From Centrapalus pauciflorus (lineage: Eukaryota; Streptophyta; Magnoliopsida; Asterales; Asteraceae): a stretch of 64,000 nucleotides of DNA. The notes below the pieces were generated by a model. That model had not been told where the DNA came from and made no database searches. It saw only the letters and a program-made list of their open reading frames with translations. Shown one piece after another: positions 1 through 11,000 of this stretch. The translations under genes were made by a program, and so were the position numbers. Location: assembly GCA_020465985.1 (NCBI GenBank), contig JAANYP010004398.1, positions 91,001 to 155,000 on the forward strand, read 5' to 3'. The number at the start of each line of letters is the position of its first letter. Position 1 is the stretch's first letter.

Positions 1-5
1 ATACG

Positions 6-311
6 GTGTCTCTGGAAGACGTGAGGTCTACTAGCCTTCACATTCGTAAGCTTCGTCACAAGGCGTCAAAGAGTGGTTCGGAAAGTGAACCTATTGGTTT
101 GATTGTGGTGGGTCGTGATAAACGCGATGATTGTTCAAATTGTGATGTTAGCAAACGTAGAGTAAAGAATGTGAATCCGAGAGACATTTGCAACTATTGC
201 AAGGAGGTTGGCCATTGGAAGAAGGATTGTCCGAGATTAAAGGAAAAGGCTACGGTTGCGGTTGCAAGAGACGATTCAATATCGGTTTTGGAGGATGATT
301 TGGTGTTGTAA
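6..311 (+). pseudogene. Copia-type gag C-terminus with CCHC zinc knuckle (partial)
   Basis: Open frame of about 101 codons ending in TAA at 309-311. The start of the true gag lies left of the window; the ATG at 6 is only the first in-window methionine. Residues SLEDVRS near the start match the end of the UBN2-type gag domain of plant Ty1/Copia elements. A zinc knuckle CNYCKEVGHWKKDC (CX2CX4HX4C) follows at about residues 62-75; such knuckles bind the element's RNA. The acidic tail before the stop (SVLEDDLVL) is shared with copy B at 40950-41005, which has lost the knuckle. Not a host gene. Confidence 0.75.
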
Positions 312-702
312 TTTGGTATGTTGGACAGCTGTCAGTTGTAGTTTAGTTTGGTTTTGGGTGGAAATTTTTCATTTGTCGTTTGGTTGCCCATTTGTTTCCG
401 GTTGGATTAGTGTGAGGGCATTTTGGGAGGAATTACACAATTGTTTTCGTTGCGACATTTGGTTGCCAGCTGATTTTGGATATGGATTTGTTCTCCGGTT
501 TGTTGGTTTTGGTGCACATTGGTGTTTTGGGTCGCATATGTGACATTTGATATTTGTGGCTCGGATTGAAGTTTTTTGGATTTTGGGTTTGCGTTTTGAA
601 TTTGAATTTGTTAGTGTGTTTCCAAATAGGTGGAGTAACACAAATATGTTTTTGGATTTGTTTGTTTTGTTTTGTTTTGAAATTCAAGTCAAGGTGGAGA
701 TT

Positions 703-961
703 TGTGAGGTTAGTGACTTGAATTAGTTGTAATAGTTCAGGGTGTTTAGTGTAATTTACTTGATAGTTAGATTAGAGTTAGTCTTGAAGCTTATAGTATA
801 AATAAGTCCTATGGGTTAATGAGGACAATAACTCAAATTGTAGTCATTCAACCCAATTTGTTAGTAAAAATGAATATTCTTTCTTTCTTGATTCACATTT
901 TTGGGTTTCTGAAATTGTTGAGTTCTTGTTATCAGTTCTGATTGTTTCTGATTCCCTAACA
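703..961 (+). repeat. 3' LTR of TR-GAG copy A
   Basis: Starts TGTGAGGTTAG directly after the purine tract and ends CCTAACA. It carries a TATAAATAAG promoter-like box at about 799. It aligns along its length with LTRs at 38881-39150, 41406-41666 and, reversed, 27047-27302 and 29055-29297. Confidence 0.8.
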
Positions 962-1724
962 GATATAATGCCTTAATTCATTGTCCATGGCATGCCCACT
1001 TGGTTTTTGTGTTGCTTGCTACTGCTTCAAGTTGACTAGCATACAAGAATCCACATTGTGCATGTTCACACAAAGTTAGTGTATGATGTAAGCCTTAATT
1101 TTTTTTATGTGTCATATATGGGGTAGTGAGGTTTGAAACTTAAACCCTACCTCTGCCCATAACACATGTCACTTCGTAACATGCTTAGCCTATGTGCAAG
1201 ATGATCTGTCACTTGTATCAATGATTCAGGCTTACACTTGGGATAAACCTTTTCTGCATGGATCTTGCACATAAAGTGAACCCGACCTGTAACAGGATGT
1301 GGCGATGTGCAGCGGAAGTTCCTATTACTACCAAACGATATACAAATTTTTGATTAGGCATGTAGGCAGTTTTTGGCTACTTGTCAAATATAAAAAAATT
1401 GCACCCCTCTATGATGACCAAATTGGGTGGATTTTGTGGCCCAATTCAATACATATAATTTCATAACAATATTTATAGGCAAAGAGCTGAGTTTTCCTTT
1501 TAAAAATTAGCAAAAAGGGACACATTGGAATTTTGGAACATCTGGAGTAGCGCACAGGAATGTTTTTTTAAAGAAAATGCTGAGAGTGGGAAAGGCTACA
1601 AATGCATGATACCTATTTCTGATCACTTGATCATTAAAGTAGAGAACAATTTGTTTTATTGAAAACTTGAATACTAATTGATCAATTGATGGTAAAACAT
1701 GAGTTCATTGACGGATCTGTTCAT
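962..1724. other. AT-rich non-coding stretch, no gene seen
   Basis: No open frame, RNA gene or resolvable element was recognised. Context suggests it is part of the first intron of the kinase gene that continues at 4276, if the missing first exon lies left of the window. Confidence 0.4.
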
Positions 1725-1744
1725 GGGGGGGGGGGGGGGGGGGG
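1725..1744 (+). repeat. Poly(G) run, about 20 nt
   Basis: Uninterrupted G run. Exact length is unreliable in sequencing data. Such a tract can form stacked G structures, but nothing around it indicates a function. Confidence 0.85.
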
Positions 1745-1764
1745 TGAGTGGACCCTTGCCATAT

Positions 1765-2117
1765 GGGTTAATTGTCACAAAAGGTAACAAACTTACCTTT
1801 TTTATTGTTTACGGTAATCAAGTTTGTTTGCCATAATAGAAGTAATCAAACTTTCATTTTTTATCATAAGGTAATTGGTTACCTTAAATGATTAAACAAA
1901 TGAATGTTTGGCTGCCTTAAATGCTAAAAATGTATAAAATTTGTTACCTTAAATGATTAGAAAATGAAAGTTTGATTTTTTATTTCTATTGCAAATAAAT
2001 TGGCTACCTTAAATGATAGAAAATTAAAGTTTGATTATTTTTTTTTATTACAAACACACTTGATTGTCTTAAACACTAAAAAAGATAAAGTTGGTTACGC
2101 TTTTTGAAAATTAACCC
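1765..2117. mobile_element. MITE-like element with internal repeats
   Basis: The ends are inverted: GGGTTAATTGTCACAAAAGG on the left, and on the right the reverse complement of AGGGTTAATTTTCAAAAAGC. The interior holds about five degenerate copies of a unit containing TACCTTAAATGAT followed by GAAAGTTTGATT. No transposase and no clear target duplication were found, so the superfamily is unassigned. Confidence 0.5.
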
Positions 2118-2215
2118 TAAATTTATATGATAAATTCATAGTGCCCTCATAAGAAAGTTAAATATGCCATCTTAAGGTTAAAATTGTGTTAAGAATGAGC
2201 CGACTTTTGTCGTAT

Positions 2216-2221
<6 letters not shown>

Positions 2222-2280
<59 letters not shown>
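2222..2280. repeat. (TA)n microsatellite
   Basis: About 30 TA units. It lies immediately left of the inverted-repeat element at 2287-2660, and a second TA tract lies on the other side. Confidence 0.95.
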
Positions 2281-2284
<4 letters not shown>

Positions 2285-2286
2285 AT

Positions 2287-2660
2287 GGTTCGAGAGAGTA
2301 CCTCCATTATGCAGCGCACCAGAAGGTATCACATTTAAAAAAACTTTTTTTAAATTTTTTTTTTCATAAACATGTTTTAATTAGCATTATGAAGATCGTA
2401 TGTAAATTTCACATACATTCACATCTCCTAGCTCCTAAAAAGTGACGTGAACACACACTTACATGATTTTGAATACATGTGAACTCACATTTATGTGATG
2501 CGTGTTTTCATGCACTTAGAGTGTTCGGATTTGCATGAAATTCACATATGATCTTCATAATGTTAATTAAAACATGTTCATGAAAATTTTTTTCAAGAAA
2601 AATACTTTTAAGACTGGTACCTTCTGGTGCGCTGCATAATGAGTGGTACTCACTTGAACC
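2287..2660. mobile_element. TIR element bounded by (TA)n on both sides
   Basis: The left end GGTTCGAGAGAGTACC is mirrored at the right end, whose reverse complement begins GGTTCAAGTGAGTACC; the shared arms continue about 42 bp through GCAGCGCACCAGAAGGTA. Inner segments are also inverted (AAACATGTTTTAATTAGCAT against its counterpart at about 2560-2580), so most of the 374 bp could fold into one long hairpin. Long (TA)n tracts flank it directly. This resembles microsatellite-targeting MITEs such as rice Micron in habit only. A related element is at 48317-48744. Confidence 0.7.
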
Positions 2661-2664
2661 TAAA

Positions 2665-2778
<114 letters not shown>

Positions 2779-3450
2779 ATGCTTGTTTTGTTTAATGGCT
2801 AGTGTTATAATATGTTTGTTCAATTGTTCCAGTTAAGTACTTCAATAGTTAAATGTTAATTGAAAATGCTATTATGTTTAGGGACTTGGAGCTTGTTTTG
2901 GTGGGGCTAATTGTTAATGTTAGAACATGTTTTCTTAGATGTAATTGATATTTTGTTAATTGTTATTGTTAGGAATTGTTTTGTTGATGTTAATTGTAAT
3001 TGTTAAAAAAAAAAATATTTTTTTAAAAATGGAAGTCGTGGAAGAACATAGAAAAATACTTGCTTAAAAACATATTGAATGATGATGTGATAAGTGGTTT
3101 TTATAATATGAAAACACGTCTAGTAAGATGAAGTTCTCTTTGATCGTAATTAAATTGTACTCTATATCATGTTGACCTGACCCAACTGTGATGAAAGCTA
3201 AAAAAATCTAAGCCTAACACTCTTAACATTGTGCCCACGAGGAAATTTTTTTTGGATCCGCCATTGCATGAGTCTATAAATAGACTTGCAAACCTAAAAA
3301 AAACCTAAGTAGACTCTATTACGTGTTTCATAATCCAATAACAAATGAACGTACGTAGATAAAGCTTAATTTGAAAAATCGGATAACCATTAGCAGATCA
3401 TGATCCTCCTTTTCCCTTTGCACAAGTTGTTTGTTATTCTCCCTTCTTGA
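2779..3450. other. Non-coding AT-rich stretch
   Basis: No gene, structured repeat or RNA was recognised. It includes short A and T runs only. Confidence 0.4.
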
Positions 3451-3733
3451 AAAGGACTCAACCTTGAGTTCTCATCATGGCCACCTCCGATAAATCATTT
3501 CCGTATGTTGTGGATCTTTGTCATTCTTGCATTTAATGTTAAAAACTTCTAGTTTGAGCCTAACATCAGTTTAAATAGTGCCAATATCTTCTTTTGATGT
3601 CTGGAATACTAGGTAATGGAGATTTGGTCAAAACAATGTCACGAAAGCATAACATAATAGGTTTTGCTTTCTCTTCGGTAATATTTGTTTGGAACCCTTA
3701 GAATAAGTGCTTACGATAAACTTATGCCCATCA

Positions 3734-4060
3734 TTAGAGGGGGTGTAGGCGTTTTTTCCCTTTATGTACCATGTTCAAGTCGCAGTGCCAAGGATATGTC
3801 ATGACAACATGACAAGCTTCCATGTCTACTATGTCACATAAGATTGTGTCTTTGTGCTTGCCCATGGAGAAAGGCACTTTGATTGCTCGGTTACTTGTAC
3901 CAATGGCTTTATTCGATCGAAGCTTGTATGGCTTTTGATGCTCTTGTAGAACCACAAAGTCGTTTAACGATGTCACCTGAGATCATATTCTCCCTACTTC
4001 CCTTGTCAATGATGACACTAAAGGCTTCTTGATTAATCGTGGATGGACTCCAAAAGATGT
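3734..4060 (-). pseudogene. Ty3/gypsy protease-region relic
   Basis: On the minus strand the segment reads FSVIIDKGSRENMISG, then after a frame change ILCDIVDMEACHVVM. This is the layout of a plant gypsy retropepsin region (active-site D-[S/G]-G block, then a CDVV-MDACH-type block). The catalytic D-S/T-G triplet reads DKG here, and the frame is broken near 3980. It is an old fragment without visible LTRs, possibly extending left to about 3400 in degenerate form. It lies just upstream of the first recognisable kinase exon. Confidence 0.5.
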
Positions 4061-4275
4061 GTTGTTGGGTGTCTTGTCTTCTTAATAATTTTGCTTTTTC
4101 TTGATTGTTAGCTTCATCTTCTAGGACATTGCTGAGGCCAATAAAGCATGCTCATGTTTTTTATCATTATGATCTCTCGATGATACTGACGTACACAATA
4201 TTGCTAAGTTTCAAATAATAGTAATGGTGGTTTGATTGTCATCTAATATGTGCCAACTATTCTTTGCATGCACAG

Positions 4276-7200
4276 GAGGTGGGAGTGGCCATGAACCTGC
4301 TCATGCTGGATTTGTAGGAGATGGGATGTTGACAGCAGCTATCTGCGGCGATGTTTTTGCCTCGCCACCTGTTGCTTCAATTCTTGCTGTATTCCCTGCC
4401 ACTAAATCAGATGAACTAGAATTCTATTGAAGTGGTTATCTTTACGTTCTTCGTTTTGAACTGCAACTAATGTTATAAAACTTTAGGGCATACGAGCTGT
4501 GACTGGGCCAATGGGATGCCTCCTAATTGTCAAGGTGCTGCAACTTTCTGATTCTAACTAATGCCTTCATCAAAATGTTCCAGCTGAAACTCTCCAGTTG
4601 TTGCACTCTGTTTATGAGTGACTGTGAAATTGAATGGAAGTTCCTTTTTGTTTTAATAATTTTAAGATTTTCCAAAACAAGAAGATAGTGTTTAGTGCGT
4701 TCTTGAAGTTTGAATGTATTATCTAGGGTCATCACTATTTTTAGCAACTGTCAAAAATGTCCATTTTGTCTCTCAACACCTTTTTTCTCATTGAAGTACC
4801 TCAACTATCACTCCTTTAGTTTCCTCAAGTCCCCAACATTTTTTACATCACTACTAAAGTAGTAAAGTCCCTGAACTTTACCTTCTGATTTGACTTATGT
4901 AAAAATTTTTGGACTTTAGGTAAGAAATTTAGGGACTTGATTGAATTTGAATTTAACTAAAAATCAGATAAATTGAACAAAAAGTTAAGTTTTGGGACTT
5001 AATGCGCACAGGTAAAAGTTTAGTTAGGGACTAAAGATCATAGTTGAGGGAGTTTGAGAAACAATAACCCTACTATCTGACTGAGGGTATAAAGTGGATA
5101 CCTATAATATTGGTTGCTAAAAAGTAACTATAACCCAGTAGTTAAACTCGTACGAGTCGAGTCAATTTATAGAGAAAACGATGCGACTCGGTAGTGTAAC
5201 TCGGAATAGAAGGTAATTCAGTCCCTAACTCGCGAGTCTTTGGCTGACTCGGGACGAGTCGAGCCAATCCCTGACTCGAGTGACTCAGTTTCATGAGTAA
5301 TTTCAAACTGGTACGTATCAGTTTTTATATAGATTTTATGAGACAAAAGAATGGAGTAGAAAAAAGTAGAGATAGTATGTCATTGCTCATTAGTTTGGGC
5401 AAACCTATGGTAATTTGAGACTTCATCATTCCACTTCATTCACTGCATTTTGGTTTCTTCATCTGCTCTTCATCCGTGTTTCTTCTTCTTCTTTGAGAAG
5501 TCACTCTTTGCTATGACACACGTTTTAACTCACCAAGACTGGTTCAGCTTGTTCACTTCATGTTTCTACGGCAGTAGTCTGATGTGAATAGAACACAATT
5601 ACACAACTCCTTTAATATGTTTGAAATTATCCAGGATATACATCATATAGTCAGGTCTTAAGGAGTGAGAAATCAAAATCGTCTCCTCATCTCCCACCAT
5701 TGTGAGTATAAGAAATTGTATTAAATAGTGAGAGTGTCACTGCCCTGTTGCACCTTTTTCTAGAATGCATTAATAGTTTTGAGACTTTAGATATTAATGG
5801 TATTATTTGGTTACTGTTATTTTTATTTATTTACTGATTATAGATGTAATAAATTTTATCAGTTTTATTTTCCTATTGTGTTTTAGATTATATAGTGAGA
5901 AGTAAATGATTTAATGTGCTTTAAATTTAATAGTTAACTTCTGTGTGTGACTAATACACACACACACACACACACACGCACACACACACAAACACATAAA
6001 ATTCGACTCTTATGAGTTGAGTGTCGAGTTGGAAATATAGGATTTCGAGTCACGAGTCGATTCGCGAGTTAACAACTATGAATAACCCTACCATCTAATG
6101 GCAACTGTTGATATATTATGGAGATTAAATTCAGCAAACAATGAGAGATATTTTTTTACATCGAGGATGGTTCTACCTTTCATGTCTGATTTTGGATTTA
6201 CAGAACTACACTGGTGACCGATTAAATTTTGGATTGGCAGCCGAGGAAGCAAAATCTGAAGGTTACAGAGTAGAGGTCAGTGCATATCATTGACATGCAG
6301 TTTTAAATTGTTCTCCCATTCTTAACCAGGAGAATATTACATCTCAAACATACTGTGTTGATGCAATCCAATTTATGTGTTGAAGATGGTAATTGTTGGA
6401 GATGATTGCGCTTTGCCACCCCCACGAGGCATAGCTGGGAGGAGAGGTTTGGCTGGAACCATTCTTGTTCACAAGGTTTATCTTCACCATCCTATAAGCT
6501 ACTGCGAGTACATGATTTAAAAAAGCGATAGAAGTTCTTTTATAACCATAACATATTAATATATGTGCACTGGAGTGCACGCCATGTAGAAATCATGTGC
6601 TTTGTAGCTTGGTGCTCAATTTTTTAAATTTGTTTTTTTAATTATTTTTCTCAGTGTTCATAACCCTTTCAAACCCTCTCTGGATTTTGGATGTTAAATA
6701 CATATTAATATACATGTATATGTGTATGTAATTTTCGTTTGCTTGTTTTTTCTAGACCTAGAGCCTAAAATGTTCTTAGCTTTACTCTGAAGTCTGAACC
6801 AATGTGGTCATTATCTGAATTTATTGTTGCTCTTCTAAGCAATTATGATGATATGATCTCATTCATCTTATCTCTATTTTTAGAATGATGTCATTTTTTT
6901 CGTAATGCAAGTTCCCCAAAGGGTTGTTGTGTATTGATGTATTTATCAAACTGATGATGTTGGAGCTCTATATATAGAGAATTCGAGATACTAGTTGCAT
7001 AGGAGTACCCTCTAGACATGTTAATTGCAAATCCATTGTCTTCGAGAAAGAAAACAAAAATACTGTTGTCGAAGTTTCGGTGGTGGCAGCAGACTAGGAA
7101 GGGTTTTGATCAGTTTTGGCCGACTAACTGATACGAACGACATTAATGAAGAAATTCTGCTGTTATGGAGATCTGGCCAGAAAACGGAAAATACCCGCCA

Positions 7201-8090
7201 GAAGTTAGGGCGGCGCGTGGTGGCCCTGTGTAGCTGTGTGGCTGTCGTCTTCCAGTATCCAGTGTGACACTTGCTGGATAAGGGCGCCTCTGGTGATGCT
7301 TGATATTTGTGATTGTCAACCTGTCGAGTCGTGGTGGCTATGATACGGCAGTGGAGGCTAGGGTTTAGTAGTGGCGGCTAGGGTTTTAGAAATGACGGGT
7401 TGTATCTGCTAGGGTTTGGCTTTTATACCAACTCAAATCAAAGGGTTTTTATGTATTCATCTATATATCAACTGATCACAATGGAGCTCTATATATAGAG
7501 ATACTAGTTACATCAGTACCCGCTAGACTTTGTTAATTACAAGAGTACATCTAGCTTAATAATGCATTTGGCTTTTGAACAACCATTATCTACCTTCTTA
7601 AAGTTAATATCCACTTCTCTTGTCTCAATGTAGCCATGACCTGTCTGCTAGTTTGTGTAACTGCTTAAAAAAATTTATATAAATTTTTTTAAGGAAACCT
7701 TTTTTTACTATGCATAAATATTTTCATTTATATTCCTTGAGAAATTCAGATTGCAGGAGCAGCAGCTGCTTCCGGTCTTCCTCTTTCTGACGTTGCTGCG
7801 GAAGCAAGGCATGCATGTGGAATTGTTGGTACAATGGGTGTTGCTCTGTCAGTTTGCACGCTTCCAGGTCAGCCAAAATCAGACCGCTTAGGCCCGGGAA
7901 AAATGGAGCTTGGTCTTGGAATTGTAAGTAGGGAATTATTTTTCAAATGAGCTTTGCTCTTTTGCTTTTTTTCTTTTTGAAAGTAACTAAGTTGTCTTCA
8001 CTTCAGCATGGAGAACCTGGTGCTGTCGTAGCTGACATACAACCTGTGGATTTGGTGGTATGTCATGTGCTGAATCGTATACTCTCACAG
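4276..8090 (+). CDS. DHBK: DHBK exons 1-6 in view (DhaK domain, first part)
   Basis: Exon 4276-4388 begins in phase with a preceding G and encodes the glycine-rich GGGSGHEP block through ICGDVFASPP. Exon 4487-4534 gives GIRAVTGPMGCLL, and 6204-6275 gives NYTGDRLNFGLAAEEAK. Exon 6386-6475 gives VGDDCALPPPRGIAGRRG, 7750-7923 gives GTMGVALSVCTLPG to MELGLGI, and 8007-8090 opens with HGEPGA. The substrate-binding His is therefore the first codon of the sixth exon. All introns here are GT-AG. The next intron receives the gypsy element 70 bp after the donor at 8091. Confidence 0.95.
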
Positions 8091-11000
8091 GTATGCCACT
8101 TAATGAAAAGTCTGAATCGACGGTTTTATCTAAGTACCCGGTTGTTCTTCACATGTTTTGTGATGAGAAATAGAATTTCTAATACAGTTGAGAATGGAAA
8201 TAAGGACTCAGTGAAGAAGATGATGATTCAATTTAAATAAAAATGTAAGATGACCAACAAAATCCAGGGATAATCCCTCTCTCACAACCACACTGTTGGA
8301 GCCTCATAAACGTAAACAAAATAACAGAATGCAGAGTTATGGAATCTTCCCCTCCTATTTATTCTTCTCTCACCTCTAACCAACCTTAAGCCACTTTTAT
8401 CATTTCCCTTTTTAGCCCTTCTAGAATATACCTGCAGTATCCTAGATTTGTTTAGATCAGGTCTAATTAATTCTCCATTCACATCACTACTCCCGCCTTC
8501 CGACAAAGTCTTGTCCTCAAGACTTGTATCCGGAAATTGACTTTTAATAATTAAAGCGTCCTCCCACGTTGCTTCTTCCATGGTGCTCCCCTTCCTTGAA
8601 CCAACCATTGCTCAATGTTAGTGTTATGATCTTTGATAGCACGGGTGGCTAAAATGGCAGCCGGAGTGATCAAATCAGCAGCGTTTAAATCTAACTCTGA
8701 AGGTAAAACTGCATCGGTTGGTCCTTGGACAGCTCTTTTCAACAACGAAACATGAAAAACTGGATGTATCTTTGATGTTGAAGGGAGGTCTAATTTGTAT
8801 GCCACAGGCCCAATCTTTGCTATAATCTTAAATGGTCCAAAGTAACGTGCTGCCAACTTCTGATGGATTCGACTAACCACAGAAAGTTGCCGATAAGGTT
8901 TCAGTTTCACGTATACGCATTCTCCAACGGTAAAGTGTACTTCCCGTCGTTTCTTATCCGCATCCCGTTTCATGACATCTTGAGCATGTAACAGATGAAC
9001 ACGAAGTTGTTTTAAAGCTTCATCTCGATCTTGTAAATCTGCTAATACCTGTTGAACTCGTATCTCCCCTGGAATGAATTGGATAATTGTCGGTGGTTTT
9101 CGACCATAAACCACTTCAAACGGTGATTTACCTGGTGACCCATGAAAAGTGGAATTGTACCAAAATTCTGCCCAAGGAATCCACAAAGACCATGAACGTG
9201 GTTGGTCCACAGCAAAACATCTCAGATACGTTTCCAAACAACGGTTGATTACTTCTGTCTGACCATCGGATTCCGGGTGATACGCTGAACTCATATGCAA
9301 ATCAGTACCTTGGGATCGAAAAATCTCCTGCCAAAACCTGCTTAAGAACAATGGGTCACGATCGCTGACTATTGATTTGGGAATTCCATGATGACGGATC
9401 ACTTCCCTTACAAAAATGTCTGCCACTGATTTGGCGGTGTAAGGATGTTTAAGCAAGATAAAGTGACTATACTTAGACAACCTGTCCACCACCACTAAAA
9501 TTGCATCAAACCCTCTAGATTTGGGTAGGCCAAGAATAAAATCCATAGACAAATGCTCCCAAACAACATCGGGTATGTCCAGAGGTTGTAACAACCCGCC
9601 TGGCGCAGCTGAACTTGCCTTGCACCGTTGACAAATGTCACAAGCTCGCACATACCGCTTGACCCGTTCAATCATTCCTGGCCAATATAGGTTTCCTGCT
9701 AAGCGTCGATAAGTTCGATAGTACCCCGAATGACCCCCTGAAGCTGATTGATGAAATTCTTTTAATAACGATGGAATAAACTTAGAGTTTCTTGGAATTA
9801 CTAACCGACCTTTGTAATAAAGCACCCCATTACGAACCGAGTACCCCGGATGAGCCGACGGTTGTGAAGAACACTCCTGTAACAACTTTTGTATGTCGGG
9901 ATCAGCCTTATGTTCATCGATTAATTCGGCTCCTTGCACCCATAAAGGTGCTGAAAGAATTGATAACAAATTCCCATCTTCCGCTTCAATAGACAATGCA
10001 TCTGCTGCCCGATTTTCCCTACCAGGTTTGTAAGAAATCTCAAAATTATAGCCCAACAACTTTGCCACCCAATTCTGCTGATCTGGACTAGTAATTCGTT
10101 GTTGTAATAAGAACTTCAAACTTTTTTGGTCAGTGTAAACCACGAATTTGGTTCCCAACAAGTAAGAACGCCAATGCTGAACGGCTAAAACCAACGGCAT
10201 GATTTCTCTTTCATAAGCTGATTTGTCCAAATTGCGCTCACTCAAAGCTTTACTAAAATAAGCTATAGGTTTTTGTTGTTGCATCAACACTGCTCCAATA
10301 CCCCGTCCCGATGCATCACACTCCACAACGAAGGGAAAAGAAAAATCAGGAAGTGCCAATAAAGGAGCTGTAACCAACCATAGCTTCTTTTAACCGATCA
10401 AATGCTTCTTGTGCTCCCTCATGCCACTTGAAGGCATCTTTTTCTGTTAAATCAGTGAGTGGTTTGGCTATGCTTCCATAATGTCGAATGAACTTCCGGT
10501 AATAACCAGTAAGACCCAAAAACCCACGCAACCCTTTTAAATGTTTAGGTACTGGCCAAGCCAAAACAGCTTCGATTTTCTTAGGGTCCATCGCAACTCC
10601 TTCAGCCTTAATAATATGTCCCAAATAATCTACAGATTGTTGACCAAAAGAACATTTTTTCTTGTTGACAACAAACTGATTGTGCTCCAAAACTCGTAAG
10701 ACTACTTCCAAATCAAACAAATGTTTTTCCCAAGAAGAGCTATAAATCAAAATGTCATAAAAAAAACCACCACCATCTTACGTAACCATGGACGGAAAAT
10801 GTCATTCATTACCGCTTGAAAAGTAGCATGAGCATTCATGAGACCAAAAGGCATTACGAGATACTCATAATGACCGTCATGTGTACGGAACGCTGTCTTT
10901 TCAACGCTATCAGGATGCATACGTATTTGATTGTACCCCGATTTCAAATCTAACTTGGAGAAGAATCGAGCCCCGTGTAATTAATCGATGAGTTCTTCCA

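Larger units (their letters stand above)
1..961 (+). mobile_element. TR-GAG-type Copia retrotransposon, copy A (5' part outside window)
   Basis: Right-hand part of a non-autonomous LTR element. It shows the end of a gag frame, about 390 bp of non-coding DNA, a polypurine tract AAGGTGGAGATT at 691-702, and a 3' LTR at 703-961. No protease, integrase or reverse transcriptase follows gag, so this is a gag-only layout. The same sequence recurs at 38881-41666 on this strand and at 27047-29297 reversed, which defines the family. The target duplication cannot be tested because the left end is outside the window. Confidence 0.8.

Noticed and set aside
1725..1744. Poly(G) run as a regulatory G-quadruplex
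   Set aside because: No promoter or gene start nearby, and homopolymer length is uncertain.
7025..7267. 80-codon frame between the TRIM repeats
   Set aside because: No similarity to gag or any family; it lies in the interior of a candidate non-coding element.
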